A DNA stretch of 64,000 bases, from contig NC_092560.1 in assembly GCF_037038585.1 (NCBI RefSeq), forward strand, positions 58,273,049 to 58,337,048. The letters are read 5' to 3'. A program made the position numbers and the translations under genes. Below the pieces are notes generated by a model. The model was not told where the DNA came from and did not search any database. It saw only the letters and a program-made list of their open reading frames with translations. Shown in pieces: positions 23,600-36,165 of this stretch (its first letter is position 1; each line of letters starts with the position of its first letter). This DNA comes from Patagioenas fasciata. Its lineage: Eukaryota; Chordata; Aves; Columbiformes; Columbidae.

Positions 23600-23950
23600 A
23601 CCATCCCCGGCGCCAGGGCTCTCGGGGAGCCGTGTCAGAGCCTCCCTACGCCAGCCGCCCCCGCCCCGTCGCCGAGCTCCGCCGCCCGGGGGATGGAGAC
23701 GCCGCCTGGGGCCGGCGGATGCCAGTGGCGGGGTTTGAGCCCGGAGCCCGGCCGCAGCAGCCCCGCGGAGCCACCGCCTCGGAGACCCACGCGAGACCGA
23801 AGGACGAAGCCTCCAAGACGCCTCCCCCACCCCGACCCCTCCTTACCGCTGCCTTCCGCCCGCCCTTCGCCCACGGGCGGCCAGGAGGAGCCAGGGCCGC
23901 GGGCGGGGGGATGCTGACCCAACCCTGCTGTCCCCTGAGGAGGGACAGCC
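23600..23950 (-). promoter_or_regulatory. CpG island, candidate promoter of the IL31RA-like gene
   Basis: Sharp rise in G+C and CpG density compared with the AT-rich surroundings, with GC-box-like CCGCCCC runs. On the minus strand a strong splice donor (CAGCG then GTAAGG) sits at 23841-23846. That fits a non-coding first exon feeding the acceptor at 12935. The link to the receptor gene is inference. Confidence 0.55.
23847..23950 (-). other. Possible non-coding first exon
   Basis: GC-rich minus-strand sequence ending at the GTAAGG donor (23841-23846). The only upstream-exon evidence is the donor, the CpG setting, and the need for a 5' UTR exon before the acceptor at 12935. The transcription start is unknown. 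Confidence 0.3.
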
Positions 23951-24423
23951 TGCAGCTCCCACAGCTGCAGGTTTTTAGGGCGCATTGGCACAAATCGCTC
24001 GGTACTCTGGAAGGGCATTAAGGAGTCGGCTCTGCAGTGGTGTACACAACAGCATTTTGAGGCAGATGAGTCAATTCAACAATGCTTTTAAATTATGTAA
24101 ACATGCCCAGCGAAACAATCATATTAGGTAACAGCCATCACTGAGGAGCACTCACACTAATATACCTCATGCACCAGCACTACAAGAGAAGTAACTGAAG
24201 TTATGATCCCTTTTAAAACTAACAAATGTACTCCAGTTAATGACTTTGAAGAAAGCTGCAGCTATCAACAACATAAAAAGGAATAAAACAGAAAGAATAC
24301 TGCAATTAAGATGCATTCTGTGAAGTTAGTAAATGGAAATCTGAAGTCCCCAGTAATGTACCTTTTACTAAGCACGGATTGTGTTTTCTTAGCACTCTGC
24401 AAGAACAGATGCATTTTAGTATC

Positions 24424-25040
24424 TGTCATGACTTAACACGAGCTAGCAATACAACCACAATAGCCGCTCACTGACTCCTTCCTCTACCGCCCCTAATAGG
24501 GGAGAGAATCAAAAGGGAAGGGGGAAACTTGGATTGAGATAAACACAGTTTAGTAAAGTAACAAAATACTAATACACTAGTAGTAAATATACATATAAAA
24601 TAGAAATAAAATATACTCAAGGCAATTCCTCATGAACTCTGTCCACAACTGAGCAGCCAGTCCCAGCAAGCCACACCTGGTCCAAACAGCCGATCCCAGA
24701 AAGAGAAAAGAGGAAAAAGGCAGAAAGGCTCAGAGGCCCCTGCAAAACGGCAAAAGCCAGACTAAACATCCTGCACCAAAGACTTCCCCGGCTCCGACAA
24801 AAAAAGAGCAAGCAAGCAAGAAAACGGAAGAGCAGAACCAGAAGACCACTTTGCTCCCAAGTCTCCTTAAATAATTAGCATGATGCTAGTGGGATGGAAT
24901 ACTCTTATTGATCAGTCTGGATGTCAGTCAAGCTCTGCCCTATCTATGTCCCCTTCCTCAATGCCCCTCACGCCTGTGGGCAGAGTGCTTGAGTCTCAGA
25001 TCAGAGCAATTAAAAACATTAACTTTGTGCTGGAGTGTTA
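24424..25040 (+). mobile_element. Probable avian ERVL-type solo LTR
   Basis: It starts TGTCATGACTTAAC, continues with a CCGCTCACTGACTCC-type stretch, then GGGGAGAGAATC and TTGAGATAAACACAGTTTA. This order is characteristic of a common avian LTR family. Later blocks (TTGATCAGTCTGGATGTCAG; GCTGGAGTGTTATC) also fit. No internal viral coding sequence was seen. The right end is approximate. Confidence 0.6.
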
Positions 25041-25319
25041 TCTGCAGGATGTTCACCTTCTTCCAGTTCCCCTAGCCCCTGGCTTTCTCATATGATAGTC
25101 TACATGCAAAAGCACAAAGCCTGATCAGTGTTCTCACTGCTTTGTGCCTATTCATTAATGGCAGGATTCAGGAAATCCCCCTTTTGTTTCATTTAGGTGT
25201 TACAAGAAACCACGAACGGCCCGGTTGGTACTGTGAGCTCAAAAGTGAGTTTCACAGCCTCAACCTTCACATGCACCATGATTACTCATGCTAATTATCT
25301 GTCAGCATTCATAACTTAC

Positions 25320-25515
25320 AATGGTTTTTGGAGTTTCATTTGTTTGGTGGTTTTGGGATTGTTTTTCTATGTTTATTCTTATGTGTGTGTGCTCGTGTGT
25401 TTGTGGTTTTGTGTGTTTGGTTGGCGTTTTTTGTCTTTTGTTTGGTTTGGGGGTTGTTTTGGTTTTTTCCTTTAGTTTTTTGTTTCTTTCTTTGTCGTCT
25501 TGTTGGTGGGGTTTT
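25320..25515 (+). repeat. T/G-rich low-complexity tract
   Basis: About 200 bases almost devoid of A and C, with TGTGTG and GTTT runs. The overlapping hydrophobic ORFs are products of base composition. Confidence 0.7.
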
Positions 25516-28500
25516 TCCTACTATTGCTGATCCCAGTCTATAAATGAGCAGAGTGGCTGAGAGCAAAGCCTCCCCAGGGACAAGCCCTGTGTCCCAGGCC
25601 AGGCTGCTGGTGGGCTGATGCCCACTCCCCTTGACTGGTTCCTACTGTCATGACTTGTCCTGCCCACGTTTTTGCACACCTCTTTCCCTCACATCAGCCA
25701 GGAACACACAAGCTCAACACTCCCAGCAACTTTCAGAGCACTTGTTTGCCATCACCCTCCTTAGCTAATCATCAGATTCAGCCAGGTAGCCTATTAATTC
25801 TGTCTTCAGTTTTTTAATGATGTTGCCATCTCCCATCATCCATGACCTCAGTATAAGGTTGCACTGTTAACTGCTTTGACATTCTGAATTCCCTCTGATA
25901 TTCAGAAGTATTTTAATACATTAGCATGCATAGCAGTATTTTGAAAACTTCAGTTGATTTTACTACTAGGTAACACTAAACAAATGTAATTCAACAGAAA
26001 CAGACCCAAACTGTAACCAAAACTCTCCTTGACATACCAGAATAATTTCTTTTTTTTTTTTCTTTACTGAGTATGAAAGAAAGGGCAGGACTAGACTCAT
26101 ATTTTTTTAAATGTATTTGGACTTCTGTTCTGGACTGGGTCTAATAGTTACCTGTGCTGACAGATAAATACACTAGGGTTTTGACTTATTGAAATATGGC
26201 TGCTCAGTCTTTTAAAGTGATGAAAAGTTGCACCAGATCTAACAAAATAGTTAAGCAAGTGCTTAAATTTTAAAAACCTTGAGTCATCCTTCTGACTGCC
26301 TCTGGACCATTTACATGGTAAAACTAAAGTTCTCACAGTCTTAAATGTTTTTGTGTTGACTGGGTTGTAGCACTTAGAAGATTCCAGGATGCAGAGGGCA
26401 CTTAATGAAAGCAGTAGTACCTGAAAAAACATCTTACAAAAACATGTGATGTTATTTACCAAAAGTGATTTGCCACTGAAGAGAGGAAACCTTTCAAGTA
26501 TAACAGAAATCATGCCAAAAATGTATTTTCATATCCACACTTAGAGACATTTTTATCTGTTTTGCGCATGAATGCTCTAAAAGGACTAACTCTTGTGTCC
26601 TGAGGCAGGGAGGAAAATGAAGCTGCTAGTCCTGAAACACAGAGGAAGAAAGTGCCTCCAAAAGCACAACTGACTGTTTTCACTGCCCACTCCTCTCTAC
26701 CAGTGATCTTCTGGCTGGCGATGCAGGGGTGGCTGCTCCAGGGACCAGCTGATCCCAGATGCTGCCACTTGCCAAAGGGAGCCGTTTGTGCTGTCCCTGC
26801 TGGCAGGATGAGACAGGACACTGCAGAACCACGCATTACCTTATCACACATTACTTTGTTACCTTACAGCAGTTGTTTTGAAAAGCATTTCTCCTCTGTA
26901 TTATGTATGACCACATCACTGTATAATTACAGTAAGTCTATATAAATTAATGTTTTGGCATAGAACTGTGTAGTTAAGTGGAAAAATGATGCGCATTTTC
27001 ACTAGCCAGTCTGCAAATTGACCTTTCAGCATTCAACAGTGTGGTCTCGATGAAAGCAGTTCGATGGAAAACATACAGAATTTTACATCAAGTGACAAAG
27101 TTGTTTTTAACCGTGAAATAGTTGAAGACCCAGTGATATCTTAAGAAAAGTGGCCTCCCCCCACTCCCTCAACAACTACTAAAACATGAGACAGTAACAT
27201 TTTCTAAAAGTCATCCACACACAGAGGACACCCTCAAGCATTGGGAACTGTAATTTCAAGAAACAGTTAAAAACTGCCACATTTTTGAGCTGCACATACA
27301 TCCACCCAACTGGGATGCAAAATGTGTAAAATCAAAAATACCCAAGTGCCAGAGCTGCACAAGAAAAGAATCAAAACATTTTGAAATTTCAGGGACAACT
27401 TGGCCAGGTTCTCATTCAAGGAAGTAAAAAAAAAAAAAAAAGAAAAAAAAAAGGAAAAGTAAGACACTTCTAATTGCATCTCACTTTTTCAGCCATTTAT
27501 GATAGTTGTAAATAATCCTAAAATTATTTACTGAAAGCAGTTCTAGGCTAAACATTCTTGCCCTACCCCCCCATCAGTGAACTGAAGGCAGAAATGAGTG
27601 AATCAAAGAGATTCGTATGAATGGGCAAAATAGTAACCACGATGAGAAGCAAACTGGCTGTGTCCACATTAACCATTTCACCAGCATCCTGAAAAGCCAT
27701 TGCCCATTGCTGTTGGCAAGGAAGCAGTCAAGATGCACATGGAAGTGACACATCTTGAGAAAGTAGTATTGCCTGAGCTACTCTGGTAATTTTTCTACTT
27801 TGCCTCACAAATGCCCAGCCAAGGCAAGATCAAACCTAAGTCTCCTCTTAACTCTGCCCTTCCCATCTATTCCCACCATGCCTAAGGCTTTCCAATCCAC
27901 ACAAGTTCCCTAGTTCTTGTAGTAATACTTCTTTTCACATCCTGCTGCAAAGGTTTCGGTCAGATCTTGGTGAGCCATTCTCTTGAAAACCAGGCACTTT
28001 CTCCACACTTGACACAAAGTATTGGCTAATTCAAATACCAAAGCGATAACTTTATTTTCCTGTGAATTTGTAGTCATAATGTAATTGTGAAAGGAAGCAG
28101 AAAAATATTACATCATTGATCTCTAGATGAAAACCTCTTATACCGAGTCTTTTTTGTTCACATTCTCAAGTCAAATTTAATACTAATGTTATTATAGCCT
28201 GCAAAAGACTGCCTGATTGAGACTTGAATTTAGTTTTACAGGAGTTCAAAGGTAGTCATGTCACAATTTTTGTGGACAGGTTTTGTAGCTAAAAATGGAT
28301 TAACATAAAAGCAATCTGTAACTTAATATTTCAACTATTTTAATTATTTGAATAGAAACATGGTTTTTAAATGTTGTCTATCGTATTTCTAGCTACTGAA
28401 TGGACAGCAGCACTTCTTTGAAAAAAGGCTTTCCTGATGCACACAACAGCAAGTAAAATTAGTAGTTTCTTGTATTCACACTCAGAAATTCTAACTCCCT

Positions 28501-31500
28501 CAGAACCTACAGCTTCCTTGCACAATAACATTAAAATTGCTATGACTTCAGATCTGGCAGGCTAATGTCACAGGAGACGAGTAGGAGGGCTTTAAAGTCA
28601 CTTTGCAAACAGTCACATTCTGACTGCTTTACAGGATCACCAAAGTCACCTAGTTGTGTAGCCATGCCATCTAATGGAAACTACAATTGTAAGAATATTT
28701 TTTTCCTGTCAATAACAGGATAAAACTTTCTTCTGCATATGAAAATGGTTATCAGTTTATTAAAGGTACAATTCCACAGCAATGCAAGCCAATGAAAGCT
28801 GGCACTGCCTCAGTCTCCCCTTCACCTCATCAACATTCCTGACTTACCTCTTAGGCCAGTACTCGTGCTCACAGTATCCTGTATAAGCTCGCTTGGTCCT
28901 ACGTCACTTGTTACGTTCGCTGTTTCCTGGGCCAGTGACCTGAACCACCTCATTCCCCTAAATTTAGTCAATGAAAGTCAGTACTCAGCCTCTTAAGCCA
29001 TTGCAGAACCACAAACAAATGAAAACCACAAGCATCTTTCTATTGCCTACTGATTTAGCCTGTGTGGGTGGAAAACCCAGTGAAAATAGTCAGTATGCAA
29101 ACAGAGTATACAAAACTCTGTTTTTCAATAAATAACTTGTCATCTAATATCTACTAGCATCAACGTCTATACAAGGCTTCATTTAAGGAATGAAAAATTA
29201 ACTATGTCCTCCTTAAAATTCATTTTAGGACAACATAAAAAGTCCACAACAGTAACAGCCTCAAAACTATGCTCTTAAATTACTGATTTATGACTACAGC
29301 CTTGGTTTCAATTCAATACATTGGCCGAGCTTATGACTACAGTATCACTGAATAAGGAACAATAACGTGAAACAACTTTATCACTTTAATTCTACGCAGT
29401 TTCAGAGGCAAACACTCCAAAAGTAAGAGGAGAGGGTAAGAAATGTACCAATTGCTGTGCCCACACTTAATATACACAGAAAGGTTTAATGGCTATGTGT
29501 AATTATCTGTGAATCTTGTTAATCTCTCTTCTAGAGAGGATTTATTCCTCATTAAAAGAATCAGGTGTTTTCCTAAGAAGGCCACAAAGCTGTTACCCAT
29601 TTCAGAACAGAGAACTATGAAATACTTCCTTCCCATCACATCTTCCTTCACAGAGTTGCAACACCGTGACAGCAGCTGTAATTGCAATCTGTGAAAACGC
29701 TGGCAGAGAAGGGACACTTTATCCCCAGAGTGTTGCCCCTGGAGATTTAGTGCAGAAATGTTTCCCGTTTTCATCCTATGGTAACACAAGCTTCCCGAAC
29801 TTTTTACTACAAATATAAAGGCAGAGAAACATAATTAAAACCATTTGTACAGACCAAGTGAATCAGTGAAAATCCCATATGCCTTTAATAGGAGGACTAC
29901 AAGATGCCATTTCCTCTGATTTTCCCCCCAAGACCACAGTGATCAGAGACTCGCCATGACAAGCACAACCAGCGTGAGTTACTCCTGACATAGCGACACT
30001 GCACAGGGGGAGCTGCAGGAGATCATAGTCACAACCACCTGCATCAAAAGCTAGTTTCTCACAAACAAACATGTTAACCAAGATTAAAAAAAAAAAAAAA
30101 AAGCTGTGTAGCAGAGAACAGCTTATTGTACAGCTATTCCACCACTTTCAGCTTTGAAAAGATTCACATTATTCCTGGAGCCAGCAGCTTTCAAAGGCAA
30201 TATGCCCAACAGCACCACACTTCTCCAAATTAAAGGGTGCAGCCACACACAGGTGACATATACAAAACTTCTGAGAGCCAAAGTAGCTTCTTCAAAGGCA
30301 AAACGTGTTAATTATCAGCTTTGCAAACTCTTGAATCTCTGTTGAGCAAAGCCCTTGCTGAGCTGCCCCTCAAAATCTACAGCAGGGATGTAACTTCTCA
30401 GCAAAACAGGCATTTCCTGCAGTCCACGGAGGACCCACGCCAGAGCAGTAGTCTCTGCAGCCAGCAGAAGACCTGGGCCACACCAAAGGAAAGGTGGGAG
30501 AAAGAAAGAGAAGCATGAAACCTCTACATACTGACCACTACACCCCCTTCCCGATCCTCCCTATGCCCCTCGTTGCTGCTCTAAAGGGAGTGAGTGCAGA
30601 CTGCAGCAATAACAAGGCAGGGAGGGGAAGTTCCTGGAATAAAGTTGAGCTTGGAGAAGTGGGACAAGAGGTATTCTCTCTGTTCCAATGTTTGTCTTTT
30701 TGGTTCCCAATATCTGAATCAATAATTACATATATATATATATATTAACTGGCAATAAAATTAATTTTCCACACGCCTATTCTGTTTTGCCTGCAATGGT
30801 AATTGGTAAGCAATCTGTTTTATCTTGATGAGCTTTCTTGTTCTTGTTCCTCCTTATTCTCACCTGCTGAGGTGGAGCAGTGGGGAGTAAGTGGGCAGGA
30901 GTTTGGCCATTTACCTGGGCCAACACATCACATTCACGTATATTCTTTCTGCTGCCTCTGAAATCAATCAGATTATATATGCTGATAAAAGTGAGGGCAC
31001 ATCAGACATGAAGCTTTGCTGCCAATCCTGAAACCAATTTGTCTGTACAGAGAAACTCACAGAAGGTTCAGCTATGACCAGCTCCCAGAAGAGAAGCTAA
31101 GGGTAGGCTGGTACAACCAAGCAGCAGCCCAGCAAGAACTTCAGCAAGAACTCTGGCATCTCAGCCAGAGCAGCAATGAGGTACCACAATTTTTCTTGGC
31201 AGCCCCAAACACATGCTGAATTTCACATATGTTGTGATTAAGAACTGACTGTGAGCATTAAGAACTCCATTCACTGGTGATGAGATTTTAGTTCACTGAG
31301 GGTTCTACCTAGAACAAGCAGAGGGATTGTAGACTTTGTAGACTGTCAGTCTCCAGCTGGGCAGCTTGGGGCCAGCCACTGTACCAGCTACAAAGAGGCT
31401 TTCTTCTCAATTATGCTGGCACAATTAATGAAGTGCTTTTTGAAGCTTTCCAGAGTGGCAAACCACACTAATCCTGCAAATTTGAGGTAGATCTTGATGA

Positions 31501-34178
31501 CTGAAAAATGCAATAAGTAAGTACAACTGCTCTTTATAAAGAAACATCCCTAGCTCAGTTATGGAAGCAAGCATAACTAACCTGGAATTTGAGACTGTGA
31601 AGATACTTGCTAAATCACCACACTTCTGGAATAGGACAGTTTAAGAGATGTCTCTGACACAAGTTACTTGTTTCCAAGTCTCTGAAATTCTCATTAGGGA
31701 TCCATAGAATGATTTTAGCTCCTCAGTCTGTTGGGGACATAGCAGGGGGAGTCAAGTGCATCCAAACACTCCCTATCTGGATACTCATCCTGACTCCCTG
31801 GGAGGTACGAATTGTCTTTACTTTGTCAGATCGGGCATTTTTGTTGCTGTGGTCTGAGGTCAGGTTCACCCTCATGACTTATCAGATATCTTATGAAGGG
31901 TATTTTAACATTTAGCTAGGACTAACATGCTACCTGTTATCTACACCTTCCAATAAATCATTGCTTTCTATTCTTAAGTTGCATATATTGTACTTGCAGT
32001 CATTGTGCACAAGAAAAATTCCCGAAGTGGTGCAGTTGGAGCGGGTTACGTATTCACCAGTACAGACAGTAGATGTAAATAAAGCAAGTATGTTCAGTTC
32101 TAGAAGCGGTCTCTGAAGTATGAGCAGACCAACTGCTACAAAAAAAGCTTACAGTGCACACTCGCAATTCTTTCATTGCAGTGAAGAATGGGATATTCTA
32201 CTTACTACATTTAAATATGAATATGCTGCATATAACCTCAAAATACAGACTACTAAATAAAACCATGTATTTCCTTTAATGTAATTCAGTTTATTGTATG
32301 ACTGGCACATTTAGACTGAGAAGCCCAAGGAACAGAGCTGCAGGGGTAGTTTCTGTTTGAACTGATATATGATAATGGTCTTAAAGGGAGAAAAAAAACA
32401 GCATTTTGAAGTAGAGGGAGCGGAGGGGAGAGTTGAAAGTTTAGATTTTTTGAGTTTTGGCCTATTTTCACCTCCATGCTACTAGTGGTAGAAGCAAAGT
32501 GCACCAGAAGGCCAAAATGGAGTAAATTTCTTTCAGTTCAAACCTCATTCATCTTTCCAGGAAAAAAGTATATTTTTGTAAGAAACCATCCCATCTCCTG
32601 TGACTACGTCCATATTTCACTTTGAACAGGGGAGGAGGAGCAAAATACAGCATTCCTTAAAGTTCAGAGCTGCTTAGTAAGGATTAGATATTGAAACTTA
32701 TTTTAGCTGACTCAGAAAGACAACATCGCAAGGAAATCCTGCTTGATAGTATTACACTGCAGTAGTGATGACAAGCTAGTACACTAAAACCAGTTAACTA
32801 CAGCCACTGCCCATAGTTTTCTAAGACAATACCAGCAGGCAACAGGCATTGCTACAGCGAGTTCCAAAGAAAGTGATATTCTTCATTTATATATGGATAT
32901 CAGGCTCTGACAGATGAATCAGATGTCTACAACTATTTAGAAGCATAAAGAGGAAGATGGATATTCTCAGTAGCATTTGGCTCCCAAGTAATTTACTCAG
33001 TCTAGTCTGAACAAAGATCTGACTCCCTAGTCTGAAACACAAAGCAGTTCCTCTATGTATCCTTCCTCACAGTAATCTATCCACTTCTGCTTAATAAAAA
33101 GAAATATAAACCAAGTTCATTACACTCAGAGATGTCAAAGACTGTACAGTTAACTTGAAGAAAACAAACAGCATAAAATGAAAAACATTTAATATTTATA
33201 TTTCAAGCACCACTGAACTATAGCCTAGAATTACTGTCCACTTGTTTCCAACATTTTCCTTAAGTTAATTGGAAAAAATACAAAGATCAGATGAATTTGA
33301 AGAGAATGCAGCTAAATGTATGACTCCCACATCCTTGGTGCACATTCCACTGGCATACGATTTCTTCTGCTGTTGCTTACTGGCTACTCCAGTTAACAGA
33401 TGGAAACAATCATAACATAAAAATCTCAAACAACAAGAGGGTTTATAAGAAATGTCATTACCAAAGACTGAAACTAAACACACACAGTAACAGCCACAGA
33501 AAATAATATCTGCAGTGGCAGAAACAAACGGTGTGTTCAACAATTCCTAGTGTACAGGACCAGGTCCAGGCACCCACATCTGACTAAGACCCATCCCTAC
33601 ATATTATTACTGAGGACAAAGTTGTGACAGATGCCTCAACATCCCCCTCTTGTGTTACCAGGCATTTCCTTGGCACTGCTGAACAGTATGCTCAAATTAT
33701 TGAACTGGCTAATACACAAAAAAAGCCCTACTTGTTATGACCTAGCATTAAAAGTTCACAGTTTGTCTTAAATCAAAGAGGAAGTTAGATTTTGTATAAA
33801 GCCAGATGACATACTGACAATGTCCAGTGAGCTCATTTTCTACTCCCTGCCCTAAAAGCAAGAAAGAAAGACAGCTCCATACTCTGGTATTTTCTAAGCT
33901 AATTCGTAGAAAAATGCAAATTCCAACAAATACTACCAACCATTAAAAAGGCATTTTCAGAATCAGATATTTATGAAGCCTTCATCAGTTTGTTTTCCTA
34001 TCTGCCAAAATACTGTGGAGGACTTAAATCAATATCATATTAAATAGTTTTGAGGAGATAGTGTTGTCTTTCTGTTGGTATGCACTCGTGTTTATAATGT
34101 TTAATTTTTGAGTGGAGACGCATCCCTTAGTCAGCAAATCCAGACACAGTCAGAATGGATGCTTTTCTCAGATACAAA
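25516..34178. other. Non-coding stretch, no gene seen
   Basis: No exon, RNA gene or full mobile element could be supported. Minor features are an A-rich tract at 27426-27455, a poly-A at 30085-30101 and a short TA repeat near 30731-30746. No CpG-rich stretch was noticed. Confidence 0.5.
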
Positions 34179-34187
34179 CTGCAGATC

Positions 34188-35269
34188 ACAGAATCACAGA
34201 ATGTTAGGGGTTGGAAGGAAGCTCAAAAGATCATCTAGTCCAATCCCCCTGCCGGAGCAGGAACACCCAGATGAGGTTACACAGGAAGGTGTCCAGGCGG
34301 GTTTTGAATGTCTGCAGAGAAGGAGACTCCACAGCCTCCCTGGGCAGCCTGTTCCAGTGCTCTGTTACCCTCACTGAGAAGAAGTTTCTTGTCAAATTTA
34401 AGCGGAACCTCTTGTGTTGCAGTTTGAACCCATTACCCCTTATCCTACCATTGGTTGTGACCAAAAAGAGCCTGGCTCCAGCCTTGTGACCCTCACCCTT
34501 TATATATTTGTAAACATTAATGAGGTCACCCCTCAGTCTCCTCTTCTCCAAGCTAAAGAGACCCAGCTCCCTCAGCCTTTCTTCATAAGGGAGGTGCTCC
34601 ACTCCCTTCATCATCTTTGTTGCCCTGCGCTGGACTCTCTCCAGCAGTTCCCTGTCCTTCTTGAACTGAGGGGCCCAGAACCGGACACAATATTCCAGAT
34701 GTGGTCTAACCAGGGCAGAGTAGAATGGGAGGAGAACCTCTCTCGATCTACTGACCACCCCCCTTCTAATACACCCCAGGATGCCATCGGCCTTCCTGGC
34801 CACAAGGAAGCTGGCTCATGGTCATCCTGCTGTCCACCAGGACTCCCAGGTCCCTTTCCCCTACACTGCTCTCTAACAGGTTGTTCCCCAACTTATACTG
34901 GAACCTGGGGTTGTTCCTGCCCAGATGCAAGACTCTACACTTGCCCTTGTTATATTTCATTAACTTTTTCCCCGCCCAACTCTCCAGCCCGTCCAGGTCT
35001 CACTGACAGCAGCACAGCCTTCTGGCGTGTCAGCCACTCCTCCCAGCTTAGTGTCATCAGTAAACTTTTTGACAGTGCACTCTATTCCCCTATCCAAGTA
35101 ATTGATTAGTATATTGCATACTACTGGCCCCAGTACCAACCCTTGAGGTACTCCACTATATACAGTTGTCCAACTGGACTCTGCCCCATTGACCACAACT
35201 CTCTGGCTTCTCTGCTTCAGCCAGTTCGCAGTCCACCTCACTACCCAGTCCTTTAAAACCAGTTCATAG
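34188..35269 (-). mobile_element. 5'-truncated CR1 LINE with a 9-bp flanking direct repeat
   Basis: The minus-strand ORF at 34231-34803 (190 codons without a stop) is the C-terminal part of CR1 ORF2: [35 protein letters not shown] and [15 protein letters not shown]. The upstream portion keeps FTDDTKLGG. CTGCAGATC occurs on both sides (34179-34187 and 35270-35278). Confidence 0.88.
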
Positions 35270-35839
35270 CTGCAGATCTAAGGCTGTAAACCATGAATTT
35301 ATGTTTTCCTTTAGTGACAGGAACTGGACACAGCTTGTACTCAAAATGACATCCCACTAGCCTCAAAAGCAGGACGCTTACTGTCAATGTTGTTTTATGT
35401 ATACCCTATAAAAATCAAATCTCACTTTAACTTGGAAAAAAAAAATGCCAAGTGTTTTATTTCTCCGACAACCCTAGAAATAGTTTGCTGGGTGCACTAC
35501 TATTTCTATTCGCCTTGAAGACTGATGACTACAGTGACACCCTGAATTCAGAAGAGACTCTTCCCAGCCTTTTTTCACTACTATTGCTACCTAAAATAGT
35601 AGGGATCATAGGAGGTTCTCATTCCAGCTTCTTGCCAAAGCATCAGCGAGGAGACTGGAACATTTGGCTCAGGGCTTTATCCTGTCTGGTCTGGAAAACT
35701 ACCGGGGACAGTTCTGCACCAGGAGCTGCTGCTCCATTATGATCGCAGTAAGAAAGGTGCTCAGGCTCTTTAAAGGTATTATTTTGACACTAACAGAGCT
35801 CAGCATTTGTCCAAGCTGCACTGTGTACAAGTCCTGTTA

Positions 35840-36165
35840 CCCCAGCGTGCCTAGGTCACTCTGTATGGCAGCCCTGTTCTTGAACACATCTGCTGATCCC
35901 CCCAGCACGTTATTTATTACCTGCCAGCCTGAGAAGCAAGTGTTCCCTTGCCTTCTCCTGATGCTGATGCATCCTAGGATACTTTTTTCCTTGCTCTTTA
36001 AAAGTACCAGTTCACAGTCATCCTATGATGTACCAGAGCTCCCAGATTTTTCCCAATTTTGAGTATTTGTCTGGTGGTTCGATTTGTTCTCACAAAATCA
36101 AAATCACAGAATAGTTGAGGTTGGAAGGGAACTCTAGAGGTCATCTTGCCCAAATGCTCTAAGCC
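35840..36165 (-). mobile_element. Degraded CR1 fragment
   Basis: CR1-like segments occur at about 35845-35925 (CTAGGTCACTCTGTATGGCA; ATCTGCTGATCC) and 36095-36165 (CACAGAATAGTTGAGGTTGG, a reversed CR1 3' end). The sequence between is diverged. Confidence 0.55.

Noticed and set aside
23279..24021. Several overlapping ORFs of 115-212 codons on both strands
   Set aside because: They sit in the CpG island, where stop codons are rare. No family resemblance was seen and frames overlap on both strands.
25197..25566. Hydrophobic Phe/Val/Cys-rich ORFs
   Set aside because: They are translations of the T/G-rich tract and have no exon signals.
26148..26851. Adjacent minus-strand ORFs of 121 and 113 codons
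   Set aside because: No recognisable domain and no convincing splice signals; base composition is like the surroundings.
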